From positions 1-50,850 of the forward strand of contig JBBSJP010000034.1 of NCBI GenBank assembly GCA_038257155.1: a stretch of 50,850 nucleotides of DNA. Reading direction: 5' to 3'. The notes under the pieces were generated by a model that worked only from the letters and a program-made list of their open reading frames with translations, made no database searches and was not told where the DNA came from. Of this stretch, positions 15,887 through 24,965 are shown in pieces (positions within the stretch are counted from its first letter, which is position 1; the number at the start of each line of letters is the position of its first letter). This DNA comes from JANJTY01 sp038257155 (GTDB taxonomy: Bacteria > Pseudomonadota > Gammaproteobacteria > Xanthomonadales > Xanthomonadaceae). The position numbers were made by a program, and so were the translations under genes.

Positions 15887-17233
15887 ATGTTGAAACAGTA
15901 TGATCTTGTGGCGATCGGGACCGGCACCGCCGCCATGGTCGCAGCCATGCGAGTACGCGACGCAGGCTGGCGCGTTGCCGTCGTTGATTACCGTCCCTTT
16001 GGCGGCACCTGCGCATTGCGCGGGTGCGATCCAAAGAAAATGCTCGTCGGCAGTGCGAGCGCCACCGATCACGTGCGGCGGATGCAGGGCAAAGGCGTGG
16101 TTGGAGACGTCGCCATCGACTGGCCAGAGCTGATGGCGTTCAAACGTGGGTTCACTGATCCCATTCCGGATAAGCATGAACAGCGATACCGAGAAAAGGG
16201 GATCGACACCTACCATGGTCGAGCCCGCTTTACGGGACCCAACGCGATCCAGGTCGGTGCCGATTCGCTGGACGCCAGGCACGTGTTGATTGCGTCGGGT
16301 GCGGAGCCGGTCAAGCTGGGTATCGCTGGTGAAGAGTGCCTGATCACCAGCGAAGAGTTTCTTGCCCTGCCGAAGCTGCCGAAGCGGATCGCGCTGGTGG
16401 GCGGAGGCTATATCGCTGCCGAGTTCTCGCACGTCGCGGCTCGCGCCGGTGCGCACGTGACCATTCTTCAGCGCAGCGCACGCCTGCTGACTGGATTCGA
16501 TTCCCAGCTCGTCGGCTGGCTGATGGAGTCGTTCGTCGCCATCGGTGTGGATGTGCGTCTTCAAACTACGGTGACCGCGATCGAGAAAATCGACAGCGGC
16601 TACCGTTTGCACTACACCTCGGACGATCGAGCCTCGACGATCGATGCCGACCTGGTCGTACATGCAGCGGGGAGGGCGCCCGCACTCGAATCGCTCGATC
16701 TCGAAGCGGCGCAGCTTGCCCACCAGCACGGCCGCCTCACCCTCAACGAGTACCTGCAGAGCGTATCCAATCCTGCGGTATTTGCCGCGGGCGACGCGGC
16801 CCAGGCAGGGCCGCCGTTGACGCCCGTGTCGAGCCATGATGCAAAGGTCGTGGTCGCGAACCTCCTGCATGGCAATCATCGTCGGCCGGACTATCGCGGG
16901 GTACCGAGTGTGCTTTTCACGGTTCCACCCATGGCAACCGTTGGCCTGACGGAAGCTGGGGCTCGCGAACGAGGATTGAAATTCAGGGTGAAGTCGCAAC
17001 GAGCCTCCGACTGGTTCACTGCCCGCCAGGCGGCAGAACAGGTCTACGGATTTTCGGTGCTGGTCGACGAGGATAGCGACGAAATACTGGGTGCCCATCT
17101 CGTCGGCCCGCACTCGGACGATGTTATCAACGTGTTTGCGCTCGCGATCCGCCACGGGCTTACTGCGGCCAATCTGAAGGACACGATGTTCGCGTATCCG
17201 ACCGGTGCGTCCGACATCGGTTCGATGCTCTGA
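15887..17233 (+). CDS. MerA/Lpd-like flavoprotein disulfide reductase
   Basis: A 448-residue pyridine-nucleotide disulfide oxidoreductase: VAIGTGTAAMVAAMRV for FAD, redox-active pair GGTCALRGCDPKK, NAD(P)H fold IALVGGGYIAAEFSHVAARAG, FAD motif VFAAGDAAQAG, and a dimerisation domain. The C-terminus ends at DIGSML and lacks both the vicinal Cys pair of MerA and the HP motif expected for dihydrolipoamide or glutathione reductases at the usual place. The substrate is thus uncertain; it could reduce a low-molecular-weight thiol disulfide or a metal. The longer frame begins at 15755, but the ATG at 15887 has the Shine-Dalgarno TTGGAGAG. It is probably co-transcribed with merTPA. Confidence 0.82.
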   Translation: MLKQYDLVAIGTGTAAMVAAMRVRDAGWRVAVVDYRPFGGTCALRGCDPKKMLVGSASATDHVRRMQGKGVVGDVAIDWPELMAFKRGFTDPIPDKHEQRYREKGIDTYHGRARFTGPNAIQVGADSLDARHVLIASGAEPVKLGIAGEECLITSEEFLALPKLPKRIALVGGGYIAAEFSHVAARAGAHVTILQRSARLLTGFDSQLVGWLMESFVAIGVDVRLQTTVTAIEKIDSGYRLHYTSDDRASTIDADLVVHAAGRAPALESLDLEAAQLAHQHGRLTLNEYLQSVSNPAVFAAGDAAQAGPPLTPVSSHDAKVVVANLLHGNHRRPDYRGVPSVLFTVPPMATVGLTEAGARERGLKFRVKSQRASDWFTARQAAEQVYGFSVLVDEDSDEILGAHLVGPHSDDVINVFALAIRHGLTAANLKDTMFAYPTGASDIGSML

Positions 17234-17313
17234 GAACGCGCCCCCGCTTGCGAATCCCGGGGAGCTCCTGCAACTCTCAACGGAGACAAACGGGCTTGAT
17301 GAAAGGCAGCAGC

Positions 17314-18063
17314 CTAGCCCTGAAGGTTTGGCTGCATGAGCTCCCGATATTTTTCCAGGTGAGCAGGAAGCACATCCGGGCACCGGCCGCACTCCTTGTT
17401 GGCGGGCACGGCGTAGTCGATGAACGCGGGATAGGGCAAATCAAGCCCGCTCATGATCTCCACGAACTCCTCTACAGTGCGGCCGTCTCCCAGACGCGGG
17501 TTGCGGGCGCGCTCCTGCGCGATCGTCGAGACACGCCGCTGCTCATAATCGTGCGCCGGATACACCAACGTGTCGTCGGAGAGCCGGAACAGCTTGTCAC
17601 GCACACTTGAATAGAGAGTTCTCGCGTCGCCGCTTTGGAAGTCCGTACGGCCGCAGCCATCGATCAGAAGCGCGTCCCCCGTGAAGACTCGATCCTCGGT
17701 AACGACACTGAAATGATTGTCAGTATGCCCCGGAGTATGCAAAGGAAGCAGCTGCATGCTACCGATTGCCAGTGACACGCCGTCTTCCATGGCGAGATCA
17801 GTACAGGGCAGACCGTCGAGAGCGGGGGTCGCAATGCGGCTTCCAACCTCGCTCTTCAGTTGCAGCGCCGAGGTGATGTGATCGGCGTGAATGTGGGTGT
17901 CGATCGTCAGCACAAGCCGGAGCTCCAGCTCGCTGATTAATTCCAGGTCCCGTTGCCACGCGGGCAGCACGGGGTCTATCAGAATCGCTTCGCCTGTCCC
18001 GGGACACCCGAGCAGATAGGTGTAGGTGGATGAAACTGGTTCGTATAGTTGGCGAAAGATCAT
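17314..18063 (-). CDS. ETHE1-like persulfide dioxygenase (MBL fold)
   Basis: A 249-residue metallo-beta-lactamase-fold protein with motifs THIHADH, HTPGHTDNHF, FTGDALLIDGCGRTDFQSG and YPAHDY, in the order and spacing of ETHE1/persulfide dioxygenases. This family has a single Fe(II) held by two His and one Asp and oxidises glutathione persulfide to sulfite and glutathione. The role would be removal of sulfane sulfur, possibly balancing thiol pools under thiophilic metal stress. It is convergent with the flavoprotein gene at 15887 and 168 nt downstream of the cus operon on the same strand. Confidence 0.87.
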   Translation of the reverse strand: MIFRQLYEPVSSTYTYLLGCPGTGEAILIDPVLPAWQRDLELISELELRLVLTIDTHIHADHITSALQLKSEVGSRIATPALDGLPCTDLAMEDGVSLAIGSMQLLPLHTPGHTDNHFSVVTEDRVFTGDALLIDGCGRTDFQSGDARTLYSSVRDKLFRLSDDTLVYPAHDYEQRRVSTIAQERARNPRLGDGRTVEEFVEIMSGLDLPYPAFIDYAVPANKECGRCPDVLPAHLEKYRELMQPNLQG

Positions 18064-18183
18064 AGGATTGTCTCCTGTCGCACTGAGGACGGGGCACTCT
18101 TGACTGGTTCGCTCATTTGGATGTCCAAGTCCGCGATTCGAGCCGATCCCGCGTGTGGGTGGGAGCAGCCGATCGAGGCGCCG

Positions 18184-18216
18184 GCAGGGCGAAGGCCTGG
18201 TGGACCTTCGCCCTGC
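18184..18216 (-). terminator. 12-bp perfect hairpin after cus operon
   Basis: GCAGGGCGAAGG and CCTTCGCCCTGC form a perfect 12-bp stem with a 9-nt loop, 16 nt after the stop of the cusF-like gene. It has no obvious T-tract, so it may act as a terminator, or protect the 3' end of the cus mRNA. Confidence 0.6.
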
Positions 18217-18231
18217 AAGTGGGCGCCTGCG

Positions 18232-18648
18232 TTACGGGGCGGGCGTGATGCTGGTGATCGTGTTCTCTGAACCTTGAGAGACGAACTCGAACGTCACGGT
18301 CTGGCCAGCATTCACCGCGGCGATTTGTTCAGGCGTAGCGTCGAAGCCCATGGTCATGGCAGGCCACTCCAGAGCCTCAACCGGACCGTGTGCGATGACG
18401 ATTTTTCCCGTCGCTGGATCGACCGATTCAACCGTGCCGCTCGCCGTCGCCGGAGTGCCGCCCGAAGCATCGGCGGGAGCCATGCCCATGGCCTGGTGAT
18501 CAGCCTCGGGCATGCCCATCGGCTCGGCATCAGCGCCCGCCATGGGCATGGTGACGGGCTCGGCGGCTGCAGTTTCAACTTCCGCGGCCTCTTCGGAGCA
18601 GCCAGCCAGCAGGGCAATCGACAACAGGGGTGCAATGAGAATTTTCAT
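18232..18648 (-). CDS. cusF: CusF-like copper-binding lipoprotein
   Basis: A 138-residue protein with a lipobox LLAGC (about residues 12-16), a Met/Ala/Glu-rich linker with repeated PMxMP, and a C-terminal CusF-like OB-fold (about residues 65-138). The Cu(I)/Ag(I) site is seen as IAHG followed by EWPAMTMGF, the His, Trp and two Met that bind Cu(I) in E. coli CusF. It probably delivers copper to CusB/CusA. It begins 10 nt after cusA, so it belongs to the same operon. Confidence 0.87.
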   Translation of the reverse strand: MKILIAPLLSIALLAGCSEEAAEVETAAAEPVTMPMAGADAEPMGMPEADHQAMGMAPADASGGTPATASGTVESVDPATGKIVIAHGPVEALEWPAMTMGFDATPEQIAAVNAGQTVTFEFVSQGSENTITSITPAP

Positions 18649-18658
18649 TAGAGTTTCC

Positions 18659-21600
18659 TCAGGTGGTGGTTGGGGTGGAACGACTGCGGGCAATTCGGCG
18701 GCGGCACAGCAGTCGGTATGCCGCCGGGATGATCAACATTGAAAGCAGCGGGGCGGTGATCATGCCGCCGATCATCGGGGCGGCGATACGCTGCATGACC
18801 TCCGACCCGGCGCCGCTGCCGATGAACAACGGAAGCAGGCCGGCCAGGATCACCGCGACGGTCATTGCCTTGGGCCGCACGCGCAGTACGGCGCCTTCGC
18901 GGATCGCGGCATCGAGTTTGTCAAAACCTGCCTGTGGGTCCTGCTGCAGTTCGCGATGCCACGCCTGCCGCAGGTACAGGAGCATGATGACTCCGAACTC
19001 CGCCGCTACACCCGCCAACGCGATGAAACCGATAAGCGAGGCTATCGAAATCGCGTGTCCCAGGACCCAGATCAGCCATAGGCCACCTACCAGCGCCAGC
19101 GGCAGGCTGAGCATGATGATCGAGGCCTCGATGAAGTCGCGGAACACCAGGTAGATCAGCAGGAAGATGATCGCCAGCGCGGCGGGGACGACCCACTGCA
19201 GACTCGCCAGCGCACGCTCGAGGTACTCGTATTGCCCCGACCAGCCGACCCCATACCCTGGGGGCAGGTCCACCTCGCCTGCTACCGCTTCCTGGAGGTC
19301 CTCGACCACAGATCCGAGGTCGCGTCCGGTGACGTCCACGAAAATGTAGCCCACGAGGCGACCATTCTCGCTTTTCAGCATCGGCGGCCCGGCGCTCAAC
19401 GAAAGCTGCGCGACCTGGCCGAGGGTCAGCTGAACGCCGCCCGGCGCAACGAGCGGAAGTTGCGCCAGCGCGCCCAGCGAGTCGCGGTCGCTACGCGGAT
19501 AGCGCACCACTATCGGGTAGCGTTCACGCCCCTCGATGGTTTCACCGATGGGATTCCCGCCGACCACAGTGCCAATCAGCCGCTGCAGGTCGGCCTGGCT
19601 CAGCCCGTAGCGTGCGGCGGCTTCGGGATAGATATCGACGTCGACGTAGCGTCCACCGGTAACGCGCTCCGCCAATGCGGAGCTCACGCCAGGTACGCTC
19701 TTGGCAACCTGTTCGATCTCCTGGCTGAGCTCTTCAATGACGCCGATTTCAGGCCCGAAGACCTTGATCCCGATAGGGCTCTTGATGCCCGTGGCCAGCA
19801 TGTCGATGCGGTTGCGGATTGGCGGGACCCACAGGTTGGTGAGCCCCGGAACGTTGACCGCCGCATCGAGTTCCTGTTGCAGCTTTTCCATCGTCATGCC
19901 CGGCCGCCATTCATCGCGCGGCTTGAAGGTGACCGTCGTTTCGAACATCTCGATCGGCGCAGGATCGGTCGCGGTTTCGGCGCGGCCGGCCTTGCCGAAC
20001 ACGTGCGCGACCTCCGGCACCGTCTTGATCATCCTGTCGGTCTGCTGCAGCAGCTGCGCGGCCTTGCCGGCCGACAGGCCGGGCAGGGCGGTGGGCATGT
20101 ACAGCAGCGTGCCCTCGTTGAGCGGCGGCATGAATTCGCTGCCGATTTTCGAAAGCGGCACCAGGGTGACTGCGATCAACACGACGCCCAGGGCCATGGT
20201 GAGCCGCGGGAACTTCAGCACCCACTCCAGTAGCGGCCGGTAGCCGGCGATCAGCACGCGATTGACCGGGTTCTGCGCCTCGGGCTTGATCTTCCCGCGG
20301 ATCAGATAGCCCATCAGCACCGGGATCAGCGTGATCGACAGCCCTGCCGCGGCGGCCATCGCGTAGGTCTTGGTGTACGCGAGCGGCGAGAACAGCCGTC
20401 CTTCCTGGGCCTGCAGCGCGAACACCGGAATAAACGACAGCGTGATCACCAGCAGGCTGGCGAACAGCGCCGGACCCACCTCGGTGGAGGCCTCGCCCAT
20501 GAGACGCCAGCGCTCTTCACCCTTTGGCTCTCGCCCGTGCGTCTCGTGAAAATGCTCCAGGTGCTTGTGCGCGTTCTCGATCATGACCACAGCCGCATCG
20601 ACCATGGCGCCAATCGCGATCGCAATGCCACCGAGCGAAAGCAGGTTCGCGCTGATGCCCTGGTAACGCATCACGATGAAGGCCGCGAGGATGCCGAGCG
20701 GCAACGTGATGACGGCAACCAGCGCCGAGCGCAGGTGCCAGAGGAACAGCGCGCAGACCAGCGCAACAACGATGAACTCCTCAATGAGTTTGTGCGACAG
20801 GTTGCTGACCGCCTCGCGGATCAGCTCGGAGCGGTCGTACACCGGCACGATCTCGACGCCGGCCGGCAGGCTCGCCTTCAGCTCCTCCAGCCGCGCCTTG
20901 ACCGCATCGATCGCCGCCAGTGCGTCCTTGCCGCTGCGCAGCACAATCACGCCGCCGGCGACTTCGCCTTCACCATCGAGCTCGGCGATGCCGCGCCGGA
21001 ACGTCGGACCCCGCTGCACGGTCGCCACCTCGCCAAGCAGGACCGGGACGCCGTCTGCTGAAGTAAGCGGGATCTGCTCGAAATCCTCTTGGCTGTCGAG
21101 GTAACCCTCGCTGCGCACCATCAACTCGGCCTCGCCCTGCTCGATGACCGAGCCACCGGTGGCACCGTTCGCGGCCTCGAGCGCGTCGATGAGCTGCGGC
21201 ACGGTCACGTTTCGGGCGGCCAGCGCCTGCGGATCGGGTACCACCTGCCAGGCGCGCACCATGCCACCAATACTGGCGACCTCGGCAATGTCCGGAATGG
21301 TCTTGAGCTCGTAGCGCAGGAACCAGTCCTGCAGCGCGCGCAACTGGCCCAGGTCGTGCTTGCCAGTCCGGTCGACGATCGCGTACTCATAGATCCAGCC
21401 GAGCCCGGTCGCGTCCGGTCCCAGCGCAGGAGTGACGCCTTCGGGCAGCTGGTCGCGCACCTGGCTCAGGTACTCGAGCACCCGCGAACGCGCCCAGTAC
21501 AGGTCGGTGTCGTCGTCGAACAGGATGTAGACGAACGAATCGCCAAAGAACGAGTAGCCGCGCACCGCGTTGACGCCGGGCACCGACAGCATGGTGGTGG

Positions 21601-21808
21601 TCAGCGGGTAGGTAACCTGGTCCTCGATGATCCGTGGCGTCTGGCCCGGCCATTCAGTGCGGATGATCACCTGCGTGTCCGACAGGTCCGGCAGCGCATC
21701 CAGCGGGGTGCGCTGGACCGACCAGATGCCCGCCGCGGCCAGCATCACGGCCGCGACCAGAACCAGCACCCGGTTGGCGATGGAGGCGCGGATGATGGCT
21801 GCGATCAT
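18659..21808 (-). CDS. cusA: CusA copper/silver RND efflux pump
   Basis: A 1049-residue RND transporter, twelve membrane helices with two large periplasmic loops. The helix-4 signature GGIAIAIGAMVDAAVVMIEN is that of the Cu(I)/Ag(I) HME group. The three methionines that bind Cu(I) in E. coli CusA have counterparts in YMPTALPG, IEMFETTV and IDMLATGIKSPIGI. It pumps Cu(I)/Ag(I) from periplasm or cytoplasm through CusB and CusC. Its ATG overlaps the cusB stop by 4 nt (ATGA), indicating translational coupling. Length equals the family norm. Confidence 0.95.
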   Translation of the reverse strand: MIAAIIRASIANRVLVLVAAVMLAAAGIWSVQRTPLDALPDLSDTQVIIRTEWPGQTPRIIEDQVTYPLTTTMLSVPGVNAVRGYSFFGDSFVYILFDDDTDLYWARSRVLEYLSQVRDQLPEGVTPALGPDATGLGWIYEYAIVDRTGKHDLGQLRALQDWFLRYELKTIPDIAEVASIGGMVRAWQVVPDPQALAARNVTVPQLIDALEAANGATGGSVIEQGEAELMVRSEGYLDSQEDFEQIPLTSADGVPVLLGEVATVQRGPTFRRGIAELDGEGEVAGGVIVLRSGKDALAAIDAVKARLEELKASLPAGVEIVPVYDRSELIREAVSNLSHKLIEEFIVVALVCALFLWHLRSALVAVITLPLGILAAFIVMRYQGISANLLSLGGIAIAIGAMVDAAVVMIENAHKHLEHFHETHGREPKGEERWRLMGEASTEVGPALFASLLVITLSFIPVFALQAQEGRLFSPLAYTKTYAMAAAAGLSITLIPVLMGYLIRGKIKPEAQNPVNRVLIAGYRPLLEWVLKFPRLTMALGVVLIAVTLVPLSKIGSEFMPPLNEGTLLYMPTALPGLSAGKAAQLLQQTDRMIKTVPEVAHVFGKAGRAETATDPAPIEMFETTVTFKPRDEWRPGMTMEKLQQELDAAVNVPGLTNLWVPPIRNRIDMLATGIKSPIGIKVFGPEIGVIEELSQEIEQVAKSVPGVSSALAERVTGGRYVDVDIYPEAAARYGLSQADLQRLIGTVVGGNPIGETIEGRERYPIVVRYPRSDRDSLGALAQLPLVAPGGVQLTLGQVAQLSLSAGPPMLKSENGRLVGYIFVDVTGRDLGSVVEDLQEAVAGEVDLPPGYGVGWSGQYEYLERALASLQWVVPAALAIIFLLIYLVFRDFIEASIIMLSLPLALVGGLWLIWVLGHAISIASLIGFIALAGVAAEFGVIMLLYLRQAWHRELQQDPQAGFDKLDAAIREGAVLRVRPKAMTVAVILAGLLPLFIGSGAGSEVMQRIAAPMIGGMITAPLLSMLIIPAAYRLLCRRRIARSRSTPTTT

Positions 21809-23163
21809 TGATCACCTCCATTGGCCGGCGCGTCCACCTTTTGCTGCGGCATGCTCATGCCGTCGTGCTCGGCGGCATCCTGCCGTGGCGTGGCGCCCGG
21901 CATCGCGTTCTTCATCGGGGCTGAGGGTTCTCCGGCTTCCTCGGCGGGACCTTCAAGGCGGCCCAGCGCACCGGACAGGCTCGCCTCGGAGTCGATCAGG
22001 AACTGGCCGGAGGTGACGACGCGTTCGCCGCCCTCCAGACCAGAAACGATCTCCGTCCGACCGGCCACGGTACGTCCCGTCGTCACCGGCACCGGCTGGA
22101 AGTTCCCATCGGGGCCGACCACGATCACCCGGCTATCCTGTCCGGTGGTGATCAGTGCTTCGCTCGGGATGTGCGGCACCTGGCGGCCTTGCTCGGGCTT
22201 CAGGTTGAGCTGGGCGAACATGCCCGGCACCAGGATGCCTTCTTCGTTCTGCAGGACGACACGCGCTCGCTGGGTGCGCGTGGTTGGGTCGATGTCCGGC
22301 AGCAGCGCTTCCACCTCGCCCTCGAATGTCCTGCCCGGCGCCGCGCTGACAGTTGCGGTGACGGATGTTCCGGGCATGATCCCCTGTGCGCCGGCCTGGG
22401 GAATGGCTGCTTCGAGCCACATCGTGTCGGTGCCGTTGATCCGGAACAGGGGCATCCCCGGCATTGCAGTCTGGCCCTCCCGGACCATTATTTCGCTGAC
22501 GACACCGCCATGTGGCGAACGCAGCACCACGCCGCCGTTTCCTGCGGTAGCAGTTTCGGACAACCCCAACTGGCGCAGCCGCTGCCGGGCCGCACCCTGC
22601 AGCTCGCGTGCATAGGACGAATCGGCACCGGCCAGCGCTCGGCTTTCGGCCAGGGCGCTGCCCCAGACCGGTGACAGCACCGTGGCCAGAGGCTCGCCCC
22701 GGCCCACTTGCTGGAATGGCGCCTTGACGTTCAACCGCGAGACGATTGCTTCCACCGGCGTGCTGACGATCGACTCCTTGCGCAGATCCCAGGTCAGGGT
22801 GCCGGGTACGCGAAGTTGTCCGGCGAGGGTGCCGGTTTCGACGAGCTCTGTCCTGATTCCGACGTTCTGTTGTACGCCCGGATCGATGCGCACGCCCGTG
22901 GTGCTGACGTCGCCGGCGTACTTGGGAACGAGGTCCATGTCCATGAAAGGGGACTTGCCCGGCTTCTCGAAGCGCTGGTCGGGCACCATCGGGTCGTACC
23001 AGTACAGGACCTCCTGCTCGCCTCCTTCAGCCGTTGCGGCCGCTGTGCTGCCCGAGCCTTCTCCAGAGTCGTTCGCGAGCCAGTAGCCACCGCCGAGGCC
23101 AGCCGCCAGGAGCAGGGTGCCGGCTACGCCAGCGATCATGGTTTGTTTCTTGGAAGCGTTCAT
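21805..23163 (-). CDS. cusB: CusB periplasmic adaptor
   Basis: A 452-residue membrane-fusion protein. After an N-terminal hydrophobic anchor (residues about 8-27) comes a heavy-metal-binding domain with YWYDPMVPDQ and KPGKSPFMDMDLVP, the Met/Cys-less site typical of CusB/CzcB adaptors. Barrel-sandwich and beta-barrel parts follow. The C-terminal tail is Met/His-containing (HDGMSMPQQK). It bridges CusA and CusC. The frame is open upstream to 23208 but ATG 23163 overlaps the cusC stop (ATGA) and is preferred. Confidence 0.92.
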   Translation of the reverse strand: MNASKKQTMIAGVAGTLLLAAGLGGGYWLANDSGEGSGSTAAATAEGGEQEVLYWYDPMVPDQRFEKPGKSPFMDMDLVPKYAGDVSTTGVRIDPGVQQNVGIRTELVETGTLAGQLRVPGTLTWDLRKESIVSTPVEAIVSRLNVKAPFQQVGRGEPLATVLSPVWGSALAESRALAGADSSYARELQGAARQRLRQLGLSETATAGNGGVVLRSPHGGVVSEIMVREGQTAMPGMPLFRINGTDTMWLEAAIPQAGAQGIMPGTSVTATVSAAPGRTFEGEVEALLPDIDPTTRTQRARVVLQNEEGILVPGMFAQLNLKPEQGRQVPHIPSEALITTGQDSRVIVVGPDGNFQPVPVTTGRTVAGRTEIVSGLEGGERVVTSGQFLIDSEASLSGALGRLEGPAEEAGEPSAPMKNAMPGATPRQDAAEHDGMSMPQQKVDAPANGGDQ

Positions 23164-24467
23164 CGTGCGGTCTCCTCGCTCGGCAACAGGTAGGCAAGCG
23201 CGGCCCACACACGTCCCAGCTCACCAGATTGGCGAGCGTATTCAACATGGATTTCAAGCTCATCCCTTCGGGCATCCAGCCATGGCTGGAGCGGACCACC
23301 GCCGCCGAACACCGCGACCGCCGTTTCGGAGCGGTCGCGGGCCAGCGGCAGGATTTCCGATTCCTTGCGTTCGACCTGTTGCTTAAGCCCGCGCCACTCG
23401 GCCAGGGCGCGCTCGACCGCTTCCTTCTGTGCACGTCGGGCGTCCTCGCGCTCGGAAACGAGCGAAGACAGCTCCGCGCGGCGTGCTGCGACGGCGCGGT
23501 CCTGGCGGTTGCGGGTGAACAGCGGCAGGCCGATCCGGAACTCGACCGTGACCATGTCGGAACGTGACCCATCGCGCTGTCCGTAGGCCGCCGAGACACT
23601 CCAGTCCGGACGCTTGTCCGCCGACGCGAGCGCGATTTCGGCTTCTGCGATCGCCTCGCGGTAACGCCAGTCGAGCAGTTCGCGTTGCCGGTCAATCGTC
23701 GACAGCAGGACGCTTTCGGCGAACGGCAATTCGGTGAGGGCGGGCGCTGTGCCCACTGCTGGCAGTTGCTCGGGTGGCAGCCCAAGCCAGCGGGCCAGCC
23801 CTGCGCGGGCAGCCTGCAGCCGTGCCTCGGCCCCGTCGACGCGGTTCTCGATCTCCAGCGAAGCGGCCTGCGCCGCCATGGTATCGACCGCCGAGCCTGT
23901 GCCGCCGCTGAGACGGGCTTTGGCCGCCTTGACAGCCACGGCAGCCTGCTCGCGCAGAGCCGTATACGAATCGAGCTCACGCTGCGCCGCCCACGCGGCG
24001 AGCCACGCTTGCGCCGCTTGCTCCTGAACCTCCAGGCGCTCGATTTCGCTCAGGGCCCGGGCGCGGTCGACCTGCCGGTCGGCGATCAGCTGCCGCGCCT
24101 GGCGCTTGGCCCGGGCAGGGAACTCCTGCATCAGGCCGATCTTCTTGGAGGTCATGAAGTCGGCTTGGACGTCGAACGCATTCTCGCCGGTGACCGGAAG
24201 ATTGTTGATGCCGACCATGAGCTGTGGATCGGGCAGCTCGGCCGCGCGGACGGCCTCTTCACGCGCGGCCGTGACGTCGGCGGAGCGAGCGTCCACGCTG
24301 GGCGCGCCACGACTCGCAAGCGCAACGGTCTCCTCGAAGCCGAGCACCCCGGGGGCGGCCCACGCGAGGGACGTAAAGGAAAGGGCGAACGAACCGAGGA
24401 CGAGCCTCATACGGATCGTGGTTGCCGCCGCGCACGCACGGCGCAGGGCTAAATAGAAGAAATGCAT
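23160..24467 (-). CDS. cusC: CusC outer-membrane efflux channel (TolC family)
   Basis: A 435-residue TolC-family protein with a signal peptide ending at LAWAAP, then long coiled-coil helices rich in Ala, Glu and Arg in two repeats (for example EIERLEVQEQAAQAWLAAW and SEREDARRAQKEAVERAL). It forms the outer-membrane duct of the CusCBA efflux complex. The ATG at 24467 has a perfect AGGAGG 5 nt upstream. This ribosome binding site can pair with the last codons of the small leader ORF at 24540, and a terminator-like hairpin lies between them. It overlaps cusB by 4 nt. Confidence 0.92.
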   Translation of the reverse strand: MHFFYLALRRACAAATTIRMRLVLGSFALSFTSLAWAAPGVLGFEETVALASRGAPSVDARSADVTAAREEAVRAAELPDPQLMVGINNLPVTGENAFDVQADFMTSKKIGLMQEFPARAKRQARQLIADRQVDRARALSEIERLEVQEQAAQAWLAAWAAQRELDSYTALREQAAVAVKAAKARLSGGTGSAVDTMAAQAASLEIENRVDGAEARLQAARAGLARWLGLPPEQLPAVGTAPALTELPFAESVLLSTIDRQRELLDWRYREAIAEAEIALASADKRPDWSVSAAYGQRDGSRSDMVTVEFRIGLPLFTRNRQDRAVAARRAELSSLVSEREDARRAQKEAVERALAEWRGLKQQVERKESEILPLARDRSETAVAVFGGGGPLQPWLDARRDELEIHVEYARQSGELGRVWAALAYLLPSEETAR

Positions 24468-24472
24468 TGAAA

Positions 24473-24552
24473 CCTCCTGACGAGCACCATGAAAAAGCTG
24501 CCTGGGCGGCAACTACGAACGGTGTACGAACAGGAAGGTCTAGATCAGAAGG
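24473..24552 (-). promoter_or_regulatory. Predicted leader-end/cusC Shine-Dalgarno pairing
   Basis: On the minus strand CCTTCTGA (24552-24545), within the last codons of the leader ORF, can form 8 bp with TCAGGAGG (24480-24473), the cusC Shine-Dalgarno, with one G-U pair. The site is 5 nt before the cusC ATG. Pairing would hide it until a ribosome reaches the end of the leader. Function is inferred. Confidence 0.55.
24492..24513 (-). terminator. Attenuator-like hairpin with U-tract before cusC
   Basis: On the minus strand GTTGCC (24513-24508) pairs with GGCAGC (24502-24497) around a 5-nt loop and is followed at once by five T. This is a modest intrinsic terminator placed between the leader ORF and cusC, as in an attenuator. 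Confidence 0.5.
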
Positions 24553-24923
24553 CTACAGAAACGCAGCCGCGCAGGCCCGTCCGTTGGCGCGACGGCGCTG
24601 TCATAGAAGTGCCGCGAGGTCCACGCCGGGAGCGTGCGCGCCAGATCGAAGCGAACCTGGGGTAGGACCACAGGGGGGATCTGGGCAGCGCGCGAATCCG
24701 AAGGCGTCGAGTTGTCGGGGTTGCAGTGGCTATCGCACAGCAGCAGCGAATCCACCGAACCCATACCGTCACAGTCGACCATTGATACATCGGCCGGAGC
24801 CGGCATTTCGCCCAGAGGGCATGCGTAAGCCGCGATCGCGACGTGCTGGAACAAAAGAGCAAGCAGTACCGCAAGTGCGACGCGAAAGGCGGTGCCTTTC
24901 CTGCGGAACCTGCTCAGCTTCAC
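24540..24923 (-). CDS. Small Cys/His leader ORF of the cus operon
   Basis: A 127-residue protein if read from the GTG at 24923 (an ATG at 24965 gives 141). The GTG form has 13 mostly polar and basic residues, a hydrophobic helix (VALAVLLALLFQHVAIAAY), a YACPLGEMP segment, and the motif LLCDSHCNPDN, then IPPVVL and a C-terminal SLLI. The plan matches the 50-445 protein: basic start, signal segment, CxxHC, PPV, LLI. It precedes cusC by 72 nt and lies on the same strand. The end of this gene can pair with the cusC Shine-Dalgarno. I infer a copper-responsive leader peptide, analogous to CopL and to DUF2946-type upstream ORFs such as CruR of Bordetella and CutF of Rhodobacter. Confidence 0.65.
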   Translation of the reverse strand: MKLSRFRRKGTAFRVALAVLLALLFQHVAIAAYACPLGEMPAPADVSMVDCDGMGSVDSLLLCDSHCNPDNSTPSDSRAAQIPPVVLPQVRFDLARTLPAWTSRHFYDSAVAPTDGPARLRFCSLLI

Positions 24924-24965
24924 GAGAAAAAGCCCGCACAAGTAAGCGTCGTCAGCTGCATGCAA

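Noticed and set aside
19232..20233. Long plus-strand ORFs opposite cusA
   Set aside because: Antisense shadows of cusA.
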